Assembly (NCBI GenBank): GCA_038316335.1
Contig: JBBQAM010000011.1
Location: 1 to 64,000 of the forward strand
Reading direction: 5' to 3'
Length of the DNA: 64,000 nt
Source: JALHST01 sp038316335
Lineage (GTDB): Bacteria > Bacteroidota > Bacteroidia > Flavobacteriales > Flavobacteriaceae
The notes under the pieces were generated by a model. That model saw nothing but the letters and a program-made list of their open reading frames with translations. It did not search any database and had not been told where the DNA came from. Positions 8,396 through 16,976 of the stretch are shown here, piece after piece. Both the position numbers and the translations under genes were made by a program. Each line of letters begins with the position of its first letter. Positions within the stretch are counted from its first letter, which is position 1.

Positions 8396-9892
8396 ATGAT
8401 CACTTTAATTGGGAACGCACAAAACTATTTAGAACGAAAAGCGGTCATAAGCGAGGGCGTATCGTATACCTATCAGCAACTCTTAGACGCCTCAAAAGAC
8501 ATTGCACATGCTTTATTGAACGGGGATCAAGATCTTCAGGAAGCACGGATTGCTTTTCTAGTGCCTGCCGGATTCAGTTATGTGGCCATACAATGGGGCA
8601 TTTGGCGCGCGGGTGGAGTCGCAGTCCCCCTGTGTGAAAAACATCCATTGGCTTCCATTCAATATGTTATCGAAGACACCGGGGCTTCAGTGATCGTGTA
8701 TTCTTCGGAATTTAAATCCTTGCTCGCGCCACTCGGAAGCTTGTCCAATGTTCGATTTTTGCCCACCGAGCACTTTGGACACAAGGAAGGTAGCCTGCCT
8801 GAGATCGACGCACGACAAAGCGCTATGATCTTATATACCAGTGGCACTACCGGCAACCCGAAAGGAGTCGTAACCACCCACGAAAACATCGAGGCCCAGA
8901 TTACGTCCTTGACAACTTCATGGGCATGGAGTCAAGAGGATCATATTCTCAATGTACTCCCCCTACACCACGTACATGGTATCGTAAATGTCTTAGGCTG
9001 CGCCTTATGGAGCGGTGCTTGTTGTCAGTTCCTGGCAACATTTGACTGTGCCAAGATCTTTGACATCTTTTTGAAAGGCGAAGTCACTGTTTTTATGGCC
9101 GTGCCTACCATTTATTACAAATTAATAGCCCATTACAATGAACTTCCAAAAGACGAAAAGAATGCCTTATCGGTGGCACTCAAAAAAATGCGTTTGATGG
9201 TCTCCGGGTCTGCAGCTTTGCCCATATCTGTTATGGAACAATGGCAACAAATCAGTGGACATACCTTGTTAGAGCGTTATGGCATGACCGAAATGGGGAT
9301 GGCCATTAGCAATCCGTATGAGGGGGAAAGAAGGCCTGGCCATATCGGTCAGGCACTGACAGGGGTAAAGGTACGATTGGCCGATGAGAACGATGACCGT
9401 ATTGGCGATTCCACCGCCGGTGAAATTCAAGTGAAAGGCCCCAATGTGTTCAAGGAATATTGGCACCGGCCCCAGGCGACCGCCGACGCATTTACACAGG
9501 ATGGCTGGTTCAGGACCGGGGATATTGCGGTGCTTGAAAATGGCAGTTTTCGCATCCTTGGAAGAAACTCAGTCGACATCATTAAATCTGGTGGCTACAA
9601 AATTTCAGCATTGGAAATCGAAGAGATTTTGCGGGCCCATCCCCAGATCATGGACTGTGCCGTAGTAGGCGTTCCCGATGAAGAGTGGGGCGAAATTATT
9701 GGGGCCAGTATCGTACTTTCATCAAACACATTAACCCCTGATCAATTAAAAGTCTGGTTAAAGGAAAGACTACCAGGTTATAAATCCCCTAAAAAGTACC
9801 TCTTTCAAGAAGATCTTCCCAGAAATGTAATGGGGAAAGTGACCAAGAACGCCCTTAAACAACTATTTCTCGACCAAAAAAATAGCGAATGA
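8396..9892 (+). CDS. matB: Malonyl-CoA synthetase / acyl-CoA synthetase (MatB-like)
   Basis: A 498-residue member of the ANL adenylating superfamily. The ATP loop YTSGTTGNPKGV is at 147-158, PLHHVHGI at about 190, the ERYGMTE motif at 293-299, the GWFRTGDIA hinge region at about 375, and the C-terminal catalytic Lys in MGKVTK. HHVHGI plus RYGMTE are typical of malonyl-CoA synthetases (MatB/ACSF3), which convert malonate, CoA and ATP to malonyl-CoA. The next two genes encode the MadL and MadM malonate transporter, joined by 4-bp ATGA overlaps, which strongly supports malonate as substrate. No malonyl-CoA decarboxylase gene is adjacent. Confidence 0.85.
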   Translation: MITLIGNAQNYLERKAVISEGVSYTYQQLLDASKDIAHALLNGDQDLQEARIAFLVPAGFSYVAIQWGIWRAGGVAVPLCEKHPLASIQYVIEDTGASVIVYSSEFKSLLAPLGSLSNVRFLPTEHFGHKEGSLPEIDARQSAMILYTSGTTGNPKGVVTTHENIEAQITSLTTSWAWSQEDHILNVLPLHHVHGIVNVLGCALWSGACCQFLATFDCAKIFDIFLKGEVTVFMAVPTIYYKLIAHYNELPKDEKNALSVALKKMRLMVSGSAALPISVMEQWQQISGHTLLERYGMTEMGMAISNPYEGERRPGHIGQALTGVKVRLADENDDRIGDSTAGEIQVKGPNVFKEYWHRPQATADAFTQDGWFRTGDIAVLENGSFRILGRNSVDIIKSGGYKISALEIEEILRAHPQIMDCAVVGVPDEEWGEIIGASIVLSSNTLTPDQLKVWLKERLPGYKSPKKYLFQEDLPRNVMGKVTKNALKQLFLDQKNSE

Positions 9893-10269
9893 AAATATAC
9901 GGAGTAGCCATGTTGGCCCTATGCTTTCTAGTAGGAAAAGTACTGGGAAATTATCTGGGGCTTTTAATCCAAATTGATGGGGATATCGGAGGTGTTGGTT
10001 TTGCCATGATCCTTTTGATATTTTCGAATTCATATCTAAAAAAGAAGGGTTTGATGCAGCCTGAGACAGCATACGGAATCCTCTTTTGGAGCTCAATGTA
10101 TATTCCTATCATCGTAGCCATGGCGGCTACCCTCAATGTGCGGTCGGCAATTTCTGGGGGATGGGTAGCCGTATGTGCAGGTGCCGTCGTGACCTTGGGT
10201 GCCTTTTTCCTAGTCCCGCTGATTGCGAAAATAGGCAAGGAAAAGGATGAAAAAACACCAGACCTATGA
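9889..10269 (+). CDS. madL: Malonate transporter subunit MadL
   Basis: A 126-residue membrane protein with four hydrophobic segments. Gly- and Asp-containing stretches (GLLIQIDGDIGGVGFAMILL) and RSAISGGWVAVCAGAVV fit MadL, the smaller subunit of the two-component MadLM carrier. In Malonomonas this carrier drives sodium-dependent malonate uptake. The length agrees with the family. The ATG overlaps the matB stop by 4 bp, and its own stop overlaps the madM start by 4 bp, so the three genes are translationally coupled. The ion coupling here is inferred from the family. Confidence 0.82.
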   Translation: MKIYGVAMLALCFLVGKVLGNYLGLLIQIDGDIGGVGFAMILLIFSNSYLKKKGLMQPETAYGILFWSSMYIPIIVAMAATLNVRSAISGGWVAVCAGAVVTLGAFFLVPLIAKIGKEKDEKTPDL

Positions 10270-11015
10270 TCGAAATACTAAAAGATGTTCTCACCAAGAA
10301 CGGTTTGCTATTCGCGTTTTTAGTAGTGGGGAGCATCCTGCTTTTGGCGTTTTGGATCTCGAAGTGGCTTACCTATAAAAGGATTCCTAGCGTGGCCATT
10401 GCGATTGTCATCGGATTGGGGCTTGCTTTTCTCGGTGAGAATAAAGGCATCTCCGATATTCCGATTTTTGCTGGTATGGCGCTATTGGGTGGCGCCATGT
10501 TACGGGATTTTGCGGTAGTCGCGACAGCAATGGGCGCCGATATGAACGAAATCAAAAATGCAGGACTTGCAGGGGCCGTTTCTTTATTGATCGGGGTTTC
10601 CTTTTCTTTTTTTCTTGGGGCCCTCATCGCCTTTGCCATGGGGTACACGGATCCTAAGAGCATCGCCACGATAGGTGCAGGTGCTTGCACCTATATTGTA
10701 GGACCCATTACAGGTACCGCCTTAGGAGTACCTTCCGACATCATCGCAATCAGTGTTGCGGCAGGGGTGGTAAAGACCATAGTAGCGACCATTGGCACCC
10801 CTTTGATTGCCAAAACGATCGGTCTTGATAATCCGCATTCTGCAGTGGTTTTTGGCGGATTGATAGGTACCACAAGTGGCGTAACCGCGGGCTTGGCGGC
10901 TACCGATCCAAAACTGGTACCCTACGGGGCCTTAACGGCGACTTTTTATACAGGATTGGGTTGTTTGCTTTGTCCTTCGGTCTTTTATTTTATGATCCTA
11001 TTTCTTGTTGGGTAA
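10266..11015 (+). CDS. madM: Malonate transporter subunit MadM
   Basis: A 249-residue protein with about seven to eight membrane helices. The conserved Gly-rich loops GMALLGGAMLRDFAVVATAMGAD, GAGACTYIVGPITGTALG and FGGLIGTTSGVTAGLAATDP are typical of MadM, the larger subunit of the MadLM malonate:Na+ symporter. It is the last gene of the matB-madL-madM operon. The start is fixed by the overlap with madL. No clear terminator hairpin was seen in the 212 bp before the convergent GH97 gene. Confidence 0.85.
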   Translation: MIEILKDVLTKNGLLFAFLVVGSILLLAFWISKWLTYKRIPSVAIAIVIGLGLAFLGENKGISDIPIFAGMALLGGAMLRDFAVVATAMGADMNEIKNAGLAGAVSLLIGVSFSFFLGALIAFAMGYTDPKSIATIGAGACTYIVGPITGTALGVPSDIIAISVAAGVVKTIVATIGTPLIAKTIGLDNPHSAVVFGGLIGTTSGVTAGLAATDPKLVPYGALTATFYTGLGCLLCPSVFYFMILFLVG

Positions 11016-11227
11016 TCGTCGAAACGCACACCCCCTGCAAACGATACGCTGTCTTCCCTTCTATATAAATAAATCCCCGATTTTTTTTGCCTACAATTTG
11101 ACCTTTCCCAGATGCCCTTGGTTCTTTCACAGCGTATTTTTGCCATTGAGTACAACGTTTGTCAAAAAAAATGAAGGCGTAAACTCAAAAAAAGGCAGGG
11201 CAATCCGGTGAATATCCTAAGCGCATA

Positions 11228-13225
11228 TTATTCCTTTTCTAGTCGAATCACGAATCCTCCACCTGGGGCCATATGTATTTTTAGGTCATCGCCTTTTTTG
11301 ATAGGAACATCTTTTTTAATTATATAATCCGCGGCGTAGCGATCTGCATTCAGGCCGTCCTTACATATGGTGGCCGTATAATTTCCCTCGTCTAAAAAAT
11401 CAAACGTGATCGTGACGTCTCGTTCCGCCCAGTCCCCCATACCTCCAATAAACCAATCATCTACTTTTTTTCGTGCACTCACAATGAATTCGGCTACCTT
11501 GGCATCAAGAATCAAGGTCTCATCCCATGTAGTTGGAAGGCTCCCAAGGAATTCCATAAATTCGGGCTCACGCCAACCTTCGGAGGGATTCCCAGAAAAT
11601 ATCTGCACGGGGCTATCATAAACAATGAACATCGATAACTGATGACAACGCGTACCTGGACTGGTGACCACTCCTTCGACCGGTCTTGTACCTTTTTGAG
11701 TGGCATTGTTCAAAAGGCCTGGCTCATAGTCAAACCCACCGGCGAGCATGCGTGTAAAGGCGAGGGTCACATCATGTTCGGGAGTGACCCTGTTGCTCCA
11801 TATGTCATACTCTGAACCTAAAACACCTTCCCTACCCACTGCATTTGGAAACGTTCGGTTAAAACCTTTCGGTGGAAACGCTCCGTGGTACATGATCATG
11901 ATTTTATGATCGGCACATGCTTGTGCAATGCGGTGATAAAAATTAACTGCTTTCTGATCATCCCTGTCGATGAAATCGGTCATGATGAAATCGATGCCCC
12001 ATTGATTGAATTGGTCAAGCGCGGCCTCAAGTTGACGGTCAAGGGTCATGGCAAGCGTCCACATACTGATCTTGACTCCCTTTTCATGTGCATAGGCAAT
12101 CAAGGCTTTCATATCTATATCGGGGTTGATTTTAAACAGATCATTGTTGTCGCTCCAGCCTGCATCCATCATAATCCGATCAAATCCGAACCGTTTGGCA
12201 AAATCGATATAATATTTATAGGATGCCGTATTCAGTCCTGCCTTGAAAGGCACATTAAAAAGATTTATCCCGATAATCCATTCATCGGTCAGATTGCCCG
12301 GTTTGATCCATGAGGTATCGGTTATCTTCGAAGGCTCCCCCAAGCGATAGACGATATCATTTCCGGGCAGTTCTTTGTCTTTATCTGCGATGATCAAGAC
12401 TCTCCAAGGAAAGCTTCTTGTCCCCCGGGTTTTGGCAATGTACTCCTCGCGCTGTACGACTTTAATTTGGGAATAGAGCTCATGAGTCGCCAATTCCTCT
12501 TTGGGGTACCCGGCGAATACGCCTTTTAACGTCGAAGTACCCGTACCCCCCAGGAACATTCCGGGATAGTCATACAGATCAGATTCAGTAATCGCAATCT
12601 TAGGATTCGAATCTGGAACCACAAGGATAGGAGAATAACCAATAATCCCATTCGGAATGCTATCAAGTCTTCTTAACGGATAGGTTTCCTCATAGCTAGT
12701 ATGGAATATATCTGCATCCTGCTTTTTCTGTACTTCCGGAAAATAGGCCGAGGGCGAACCTGGGAAAACAAATTCGGCCACTTCGTTTTTGACGATTACA
12801 CCTTCCTTGTATAAGGTGCCTATACGATAAGCCACCCCGTCATCATATACCCTGAACTCGACCTGAAAAGGTTGCTCGAATCGAAGTAATAAATTCGAGT
12901 AAACATCTGGGACGATTTTTCGTTTTTCCGGCACAGGAGCGATGATCCGTGCAGTAATTTTTTTTATCGAAGAAGCTTGTATGCGATTATTTTCTGAAAG
13001 CGCATGATCATTATCAAGCAACAAATCGATCGTCGAAGTTTCCAGAATAATTTTCTTATCATAGGAAATCGAATATTTCAAAGGGCCATCCATCCAGACC
13101 GTCACACAAATTCTACCTGATGGGGAACAGGCCTGTAACGAATCCTTTCCTGTGCCTGCGGCGTGAAGCGTCATACTTAAAAGGGGCATTCCTAGTAGCC
13201 AAAGTGCAAACAATTTTAATCGCAT
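11228..13225 (-). CDS. Glycoside hydrolase family 97 protein
   Basis: A 665-residue exported enzyme. The signal peptide (MRLKLFALWLLGMPLLSMTLHAAG) supports ATG 13225; the frame is open to 13288. The N-terminal beta-sandwich covers about 30-290 and the TIM barrel about 290-560, including GFDRIMMDAGW, WGIDFIMTDFIDRDDQ and GVLGSEYDIWSNRVTPEHDV, followed by a C-terminal sheet domain. GH97 contains alpha-glucosidases and alpha-galactosidases that act on plant or storage glycans in the periplasm of Bacteroidota. The Asp in the barrel motif before RDDQ is at the place used as nucleophile by retaining (alpha-galactosidase-type) members. That assignment is tentative. It is monocistronic, converging on madM. 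Confidence 0.9.
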   Translation of the reverse strand: MRLKLFALWLLGMPLLSMTLHAAGTGKDSLQACSPSGRICVTVWMDGPLKYSISYDKKIILETSTIDLLLDNDHALSENNRIQASSIKKITARIIAPVPEKRKIVPDVYSNLLLRFEQPFQVEFRVYDDGVAYRIGTLYKEGVIVKNEVAEFVFPGSPSAYFPEVQKKQDADIFHTSYEETYPLRRLDSIPNGIIGYSPILVVPDSNPKIAITESDLYDYPGMFLGGTGTSTLKGVFAGYPKEELATHELYSQIKVVQREEYIAKTRGTRSFPWRVLIIADKDKELPGNDIVYRLGEPSKITDTSWIKPGNLTDEWIIGINLFNVPFKAGLNTASYKYYIDFAKRFGFDRIMMDAGWSDNNDLFKINPDIDMKALIAYAHEKGVKISMWTLAMTLDRQLEAALDQFNQWGIDFIMTDFIDRDDQKAVNFYHRIAQACADHKIMIMYHGAFPPKGFNRTFPNAVGREGVLGSEYDIWSNRVTPEHDVTLAFTRMLAGGFDYEPGLLNNATQKGTRPVEGVVTSPGTRCHQLSMFIVYDSPVQIFSGNPSEGWREPEFMEFLGSLPTTWDETLILDAKVAEFIVSARKKVDDWFIGGMGDWAERDVTITFDFLDEGNYTATICKDGLNADRYAADYIIKKDVPIKKGDDLKIHMAPGGGFVIRLEKE

Positions 13226-13342
13226 CATTTGGTGTGAAGTTTGTCTAAAATACGCTATTCTTTTCTTATAGTACAATGTTTGGACCATATTGGCAGCAAA
13301 GGGCGAAAGTCTTCTCGGTTTTGATTTGAGTTGAAATTTACC

Positions 13343-13386
13343 ATGACCTTGGTCATTTCGCCCCAGCCTTTTTCAATCTAATTTTA
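13343..13386 (+). promoter_or_regulatory. FNR-like operator and promoter for the 149-aa gene
   Basis: The inverted repeat ATGAC-N4-GTCAT lies at 13343-13356 (spacer CTTG). Its centre is 29.5 bp upstream of TAATTTTA (13379-13386), a one-mismatch Bacteroidota -7 element (TAnnTTTG). This puts the operator at about -41, where Crp/Fnr class II activators bind. The same arrangement occurs at three other places in the window. Confidence 0.65.
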
Positions 13387-13411
13387 GATAGATATTAAAA
13401 TAATGTAGAAT

Positions 13412-13861
13412 ATGAACGAATTACGATATAGACCTAAAGCGAATTATATTCAAGAGGCCGATTGGCAAGCATTATATTTATTGACGGAACAGTGGAGAAA
13501 TGATCTGGAATTTTATCGGGATGATTTGCGGTTTTTACAAGATATCATCGAAAAGTATTTTATTTGGATGATCAAACGGGAAAATTTGGATGAAGTACGT
13601 GAAATAGAGGCAGCATTGGTCGAAATTGGCAAAAATTGTGATGCTTTACTTAAAAGAACCAGCAATCACTTGAGACATTTGGCCGAACTTATTGATGATC
13701 CCTTTAAATATGATTCCTATACATTTAGAAAGGAGCATGTAATGCTCGAAGATGAACTTACCCATTTCATTCAACAGTTTCGTGACAACCGAAAATTAAC
13801 CTTTAAGATTACCGAGCACGTTCTGGAAAGTGAAAAGTTGACACGTTTATTAAAAACGTAA
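13412..13861 (+). CDS. Uncharacterised cytosolic helical protein, island regulon member
   Basis: A 149-residue protein that I do not recognise. It has no signal peptide or membrane segment. It is acidic/basic-patterned and mostly helical (long runs such as EIEAALVEIGKNCDALLKR and EDELTHFIQQFRDN), with an aromatic N-terminal third (WQALYLLTEQWRNDLEFY). A hairpin follows at 13889-13906, so it is probably monocistronic. It is preceded by an FNR-like operator identical in architecture to those of the atp and ppsA operons, which suggests induction together with them. A helical bundle acting as a stress or ribosome/enzyme partner is possible, but no function is claimed. Confidence 0.75.
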   Translation: MNELRYRPKANYIQEADWQALYLLTEQWRNDLEFYRDDLRFLQDIIEKYFIWMIKRENLDEVREIEAALVEIGKNCDALLKRTSNHLRHLAELIDDPFKYDSYTFRKEHVMLEDELTHFIQQFRDNRKLTFKITEHVLESEKLTRLLKT

Positions 13862-13888
13862 GCTTGTTTAGAGGTAAGTACTAAGCAT

Positions 13889-13906
13889 AGCGGGTATTTT
13901 CCCGCT
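13889..13906 (+). terminator. Hairpin downstream of the 149-aa gene
   Basis: A stem AGCGGG/CCCGCT with loop TATTTT begins 28 bp after the stop codon. There is no strong U-tract, so terminator strength is uncertain. Confidence 0.4.
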
Positions 13907-13980
13907 TGGTGGAACGTAGTTTTTAATCTGAAGGAATAAAAAAATTTCGAATCTATTGATAGAAGAATGGGTGCTCTTTG

Positions 13981-14889
13981 TCATTGCCCTCCGCTTTTGA
14001 TTCGAACCTCAACCTCGGGAATCTTAAGTAATTCAATGGTCGTGGAAGCGATACTGACTTTTCCGTGCGTCGCGGAAATCGATTTCTCGATTTTTTCAAA
14101 GAGTTGATGTTTCATGCTGCGTCGAAGTCTATAATCGGTAACATATCTCAAATTCAGCTCAATCCAATTACTGGTCAATTTAATGGCGATGGTAGGATCC
14201 AAGGTGGCATTTTCAATATAGTATCTATCTACCATCCCCTGCCATTCCTCTTTCGATTTTTCGGTATTCTCCGAAATGAGTGCCGTTGCATCGTTTAAAA
14301 TAATTTTCTGGGCCAGTTCAAGATCGGATCCATAGGTTACCATAACTGCAATTTCGTCCCATAGAAAATGAAAGTCCATAGAATAATTTTTGATAGGGCC
14401 CTTGAAAACAAAGGAGTTGCTTATTTTTACGATTCTTCCCGAATAGTTGTCGGTACTTACCCATTCCCCGATTTCCATGATGGTCGTGTACATGGTATTG
14501 ATATCGATGACATCCCCCCTGATATTGTTCAATTCTATTCGATCGCCAGGCTTATAGAGCCTTAGCACAAAAATATAAAAGGAGCCGGCCACGCTCAGGA
14601 TAAGTTCTTGGAGGGTGAAGGCAATACCGGCAGTAAACAGCCCAATGATTACCGTATAATCCTTAAGATTGCTAAAGGTAAATGAAAACAGAACGATCAT
14701 GGCAATGAAAAAATAGCCCACCATTTCAATCGTCTTCTGAATATTATAACGATAGGTTACATTGGCAATGCGTTTTTTTGCCATCTTCCTAAGGACCACG
14801 ATCAGGAGCACCACCGCGAGCACCCATAGCAAGGTCTTTAAAATCTTAAGTACAATGGGGTCCTTTAAAAAGTCTGACAAGGTTTGCAT
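13981..14889 (-). CDS. Small-conductance mechanosensitive channel family protein (MscS-like)
   Basis: A 302-residue protein with three N-terminal hydrophobic segments. The pore-lining helix region is GLFTAGIAFTLQELILSVAGSFYIFV (about 85-110), followed by the beta domain YKPGDRIELNNIRGDVIDINTMYTTIMEIG and VKISNSFVFKGPIKNYS, typical of MscS. Such channels release solutes on hypo-osmotic shock. ATG 14889 was chosen over TTG 14898. It is the last gene of a same-strand run starting at ppsA, 35 bp after the eRF1-like gene, so it may be cotranscribed and regulated with that island. Confidence 0.85.
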   Translation of the reverse strand: MQTLSDFLKDPIVLKILKTLLWVLAVVLLIVVLRKMAKKRIANVTYRYNIQKTIEMVGYFFIAMIVLFSFTFSNLKDYTVIIGLFTAGIAFTLQELILSVAGSFYIFVLRLYKPGDRIELNNIRGDVIDINTMYTTIMEIGEWVSTDNYSGRIVKISNSFVFKGPIKNYSMDFHFLWDEIAVMVTYGSDLELAQKIILNDATALISENTEKSKEEWQGMVDRYYIENATLDPTIAIKLTSNWIELNLRYVTDYRLRRSMKHQLFEKIEKSISATHGKVSIASTTIELLKIPEVEVRIKSGGQ

Positions 14890-14924
14890 ACGTTCCAAAA
14901 TTCTATGACTATGAGGACGTTAAA

Positions 14925-15368
14925 TTACACCTTTTTTGTACTAAAATCATGTTGCAGGTCGCCGGTTCTATAATAGTCACGTATCATCGCCATAATTTGC
15001 TTATCGCTCATTTTATCGGTCTTGGCCACTAATTTCACCTTCAGGCCTAGTAATTTGCGATGTTCCAAAAGGTCCTTCTTAAACGCTTCACCTGCACTTG
15101 ACGGGCCCAGGATTATCAAAGAATCGGCATCTTGGATTATCTCGGTCAATTTTTTGAAATAGTCCCGGAGTTGATGTTTTTCCTTTTCCTCATATTTACT
15201 TTCATGCACGACATCCTGAGGCCCCCCCCATTTCATCCTCGGTGCGGATCCACCCTTGCGATTAAAAAATTCTACCCCTGAGGCTACCTTTATAAGTTCC
15301 TCGGATGCGTCATCTAAAATGGCGATTCTCGCTTCTTTCCTATCCAACCAAACTCCAATATTTCTCAT
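14925..15368 (-). CDS. Conserved protein resembling eRF1 domain 3 (host-attachment-type family)
   Basis: A 147-residue protein starting MRNIGVWLDRKEARIAIL, with a charged middle (EEKEKHQLRDYFKKLTEII) and a C-terminal core DADSLIILGPSSAGEAFKKDL followed by TDKMSDKQIMAMIRDYY. This pattern (GxWxD, then a GP-x-A loop, then DKM-S/T-D-x-Q) occurs in small bacterial proteins related to the third domain of archaeal eRF1/pelota. The function is unknown. The frame extends to 15473 but the extension is unlike the family; ATG 15368 was chosen. It lies between a STAS-like gene and mscS, all on the minus strand downstream of ldhA. Confidence 0.65.
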   Translation of the reverse strand: MRNIGVWLDRKEARIAILDDASEELIKVASGVEFFNRKGGSAPRMKWGGPQDVVHESKYEEKEKHQLRDYFKKLTEIIQDADSLIILGPSSAGEAFKKDLLEHRKLLGLKVKLVAKTDKMSDKQIMAMIRDYYRTGDLQHDFSTKKV

Positions 15369-15510
15369 TTTTAAAATTTTTAATGTTTCATGGTATGCTA
15401 AAAGTGTCCATAACGTTGTTCTGGGACCGGGGCAAAATATCATTCGCCCGAGACAGACCATATTTCTGCTCACGGCCTTCTTCAGGCAATCGTCATACTT
15501 GTTTCGCCGA

Positions 15511-15876
15511 CTATTTTTGGGCTATCCACTTTTTGGCACGTTCTATTTCTGAATTCCTGAAAATTCGAAATTCACAGGTAAACATGTGGCCAAAAAACCG
15601 GGCAAACGCATTAATCATTTCATGATCTGAGACGAGTGCAACCTTGTTCCATGCCGATAAATGTTTCATTCCGACCTTGGCGTCATCCCACAATGCATTA
15701 AGGTCGTAGCCCGTGAATTTCTCACCTAGTTGATAGAGAAGGCTGATTTTTTTGTGCTTTTTCAATTTGGCTTCGACCGCAGGTATCACAACATTTTCAT
15801 AGTCGGTCCCGGTAATCTTTCCTTCTGCGGAAAGCCCTATGACCATTTCAGGTAAACCAGTTATAAGTGTTATCAT
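15511..15876 (-). CDS. STAS/SEC14-like (SpoIIAA-like) protein
   Basis: A 121-residue protein. MITLITGLPEMVIGLSAEGKITGTDYENVVIPAVEAKLKK, then KISLLYQLGEKFTGYDLNALWDDAKVGMKHLSAWNKVALVSDH and a C-terminal W-x-x-Q match the short SpoIIAA-like family (DUF3478). These proteins adopt a STAS/SEC14 fold, and their molecular role is unknown. The ATG at 15876 was chosen over a TTG at 15906. It is 78 bp downstream of ldhA and 142 bp upstream of the eRF1-like gene, so an internal promoter before the latter is possible. Confidence 0.75.
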   Translation of the reverse strand: MITLITGLPEMVIGLSAEGKITGTDYENVVIPAVEAKLKKHKKISLLYQLGEKFTGYDLNALWDDAKVGMKHLSAWNKVALVSDHEMINAFARFFGHMFTCEFRIFRNSEIERAKKWIAQK

Positions 15877-15954
15877 CGCATTTAAATTTAAGTTGAATTG
15901 TTCCAATTTTATATTTCAAATAGCTTTTCACCACATCGCCTTTCCGAACATCAT

Positions 15955-16947
15955 TTAGTTTATAATTTCATTTTGACATGGCATTCCGGTTTCAAGGCAT
16001 TGGAGATTATCAAAGGTCGTTCTTGCAATATTTTTAAGAGCGGTATCCGTTAAGAATGCCTGATGACTGGTAATCAAAACATTCCTGAGTGTCATCAATC
16101 GGGCGATGGCGTCATCTTGCAAAATATCTTCGGAATGATCTTCAAAATACAGGCCTTTTTCTTCCTCATATACATCCATTCCGAAGTATCCTATCTGCTC
16201 GGATTTAAGACCCTGGATGACATCCTGCGTATTTACTAGGCCCCCTCGTCCCGTATTAATGAGCATTACGCCCTTTTTCATTTTTGCGATGCCTTTCGAA
16301 TTGATCATATGATGGGTCTTCTTGGTCAATGGCGCATGAAGACTAATTATATCGGCTTGCTGGTACAAAGCATCCAAATCGGTATAGTATACATCATAGG
16401 CATCAACTATTGCTTGGTCGGGTTTAAGATCATGTGCCAGTATTTTACACCCAAAACCATGCAATATTTTTGCCACGATCCGCCCAATTTTACCGGTCCC
16501 AATAATCCCAACGGTTTTCCCCTGCATATCAAAACCGACAAGTCCATCCAAAGAGAAGTTCATTTCCATGATGCGGTAATGGCTTCGTATCAATTTGCGG
16601 TTCAACGCCAAAATAATTGCCACCGTAAATTCGGCAATCGCATTGGGCGAATAATCAGGTACCCGCACGACCCGAATCCCAAGTTGCCGGGCATGTTGAA
16701 TGTCAACGTTATTATATCCTGCACATCTTAAGGCTATATATTTGACGTCGATCGCCGCAAGCTTGTCCAAGACTTCGGCCGATGCCTGGTCTTCGGTAAA
16801 AATGGAAATGGCTTCACATCCGCGGGCCAATTCAGGGGTATCTATGCCAAGAAAGGTGTCCAACATTTTCAATTCATAGCGGCCGTCGTTGGCCCCGATC
16901 AAAAAATCCTTCTCGAACTTATGGGTATTGAAAATGGCTACTTTCAT
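15955..16947 (-). CDS. ldhA: D-2-hydroxyacid dehydrogenase, D-lactate dehydrogenase type
   Basis: A 330-residue protein of the D-isomer-specific 2-hydroxyacid dehydrogenase family. The catalytic Arg is in AGYNNVDIQ-type context (ALRCAGYNNVD, about residue 76). The NAD loop is VGIIGTGKIGRIVA at about 147-160, NTGRGGLVN carries the second Arg, and SHQAF the catalytic His near 295. The substitution pattern (CAGYNNVD, DVYEEE, SHQAF) is that of fermentative D-lactate dehydrogenases, which reduce pyruvate to D-lactate. It follows ppsA by 29 bp on the same strand and probably shares its FNR-like promoter, which suits a role under oxygen limitation. Confidence 0.85.
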   Translation of the reverse strand: MKVAIFNTHKFEKDFLIGANDGRYELKMLDTFLGIDTPELARGCEAISIFTEDQASAEVLDKLAAIDVKYIALRCAGYNNVDIQHARQLGIRVVRVPDYSPNAIAEFTVAIILALNRKLIRSHYRIMEMNFSLDGLVGFDMQGKTVGIIGTGKIGRIVAKILHGFGCKILAHDLKPDQAIVDAYDVYYTDLDALYQQADIISLHAPLTKKTHHMINSKGIAKMKKGVMLINTGRGGLVNTQDVIQGLKSEQIGYFGMDVYEEEKGLYFEDHSEDILQDDAIARLMTLRNVLITSHQAFLTDTALKNIARTTFDNLQCLETGMPCQNEIIN

Positions 16948-16976
16948 CAACGGTGTTTTGTGCTCCCCTTTGTTAT

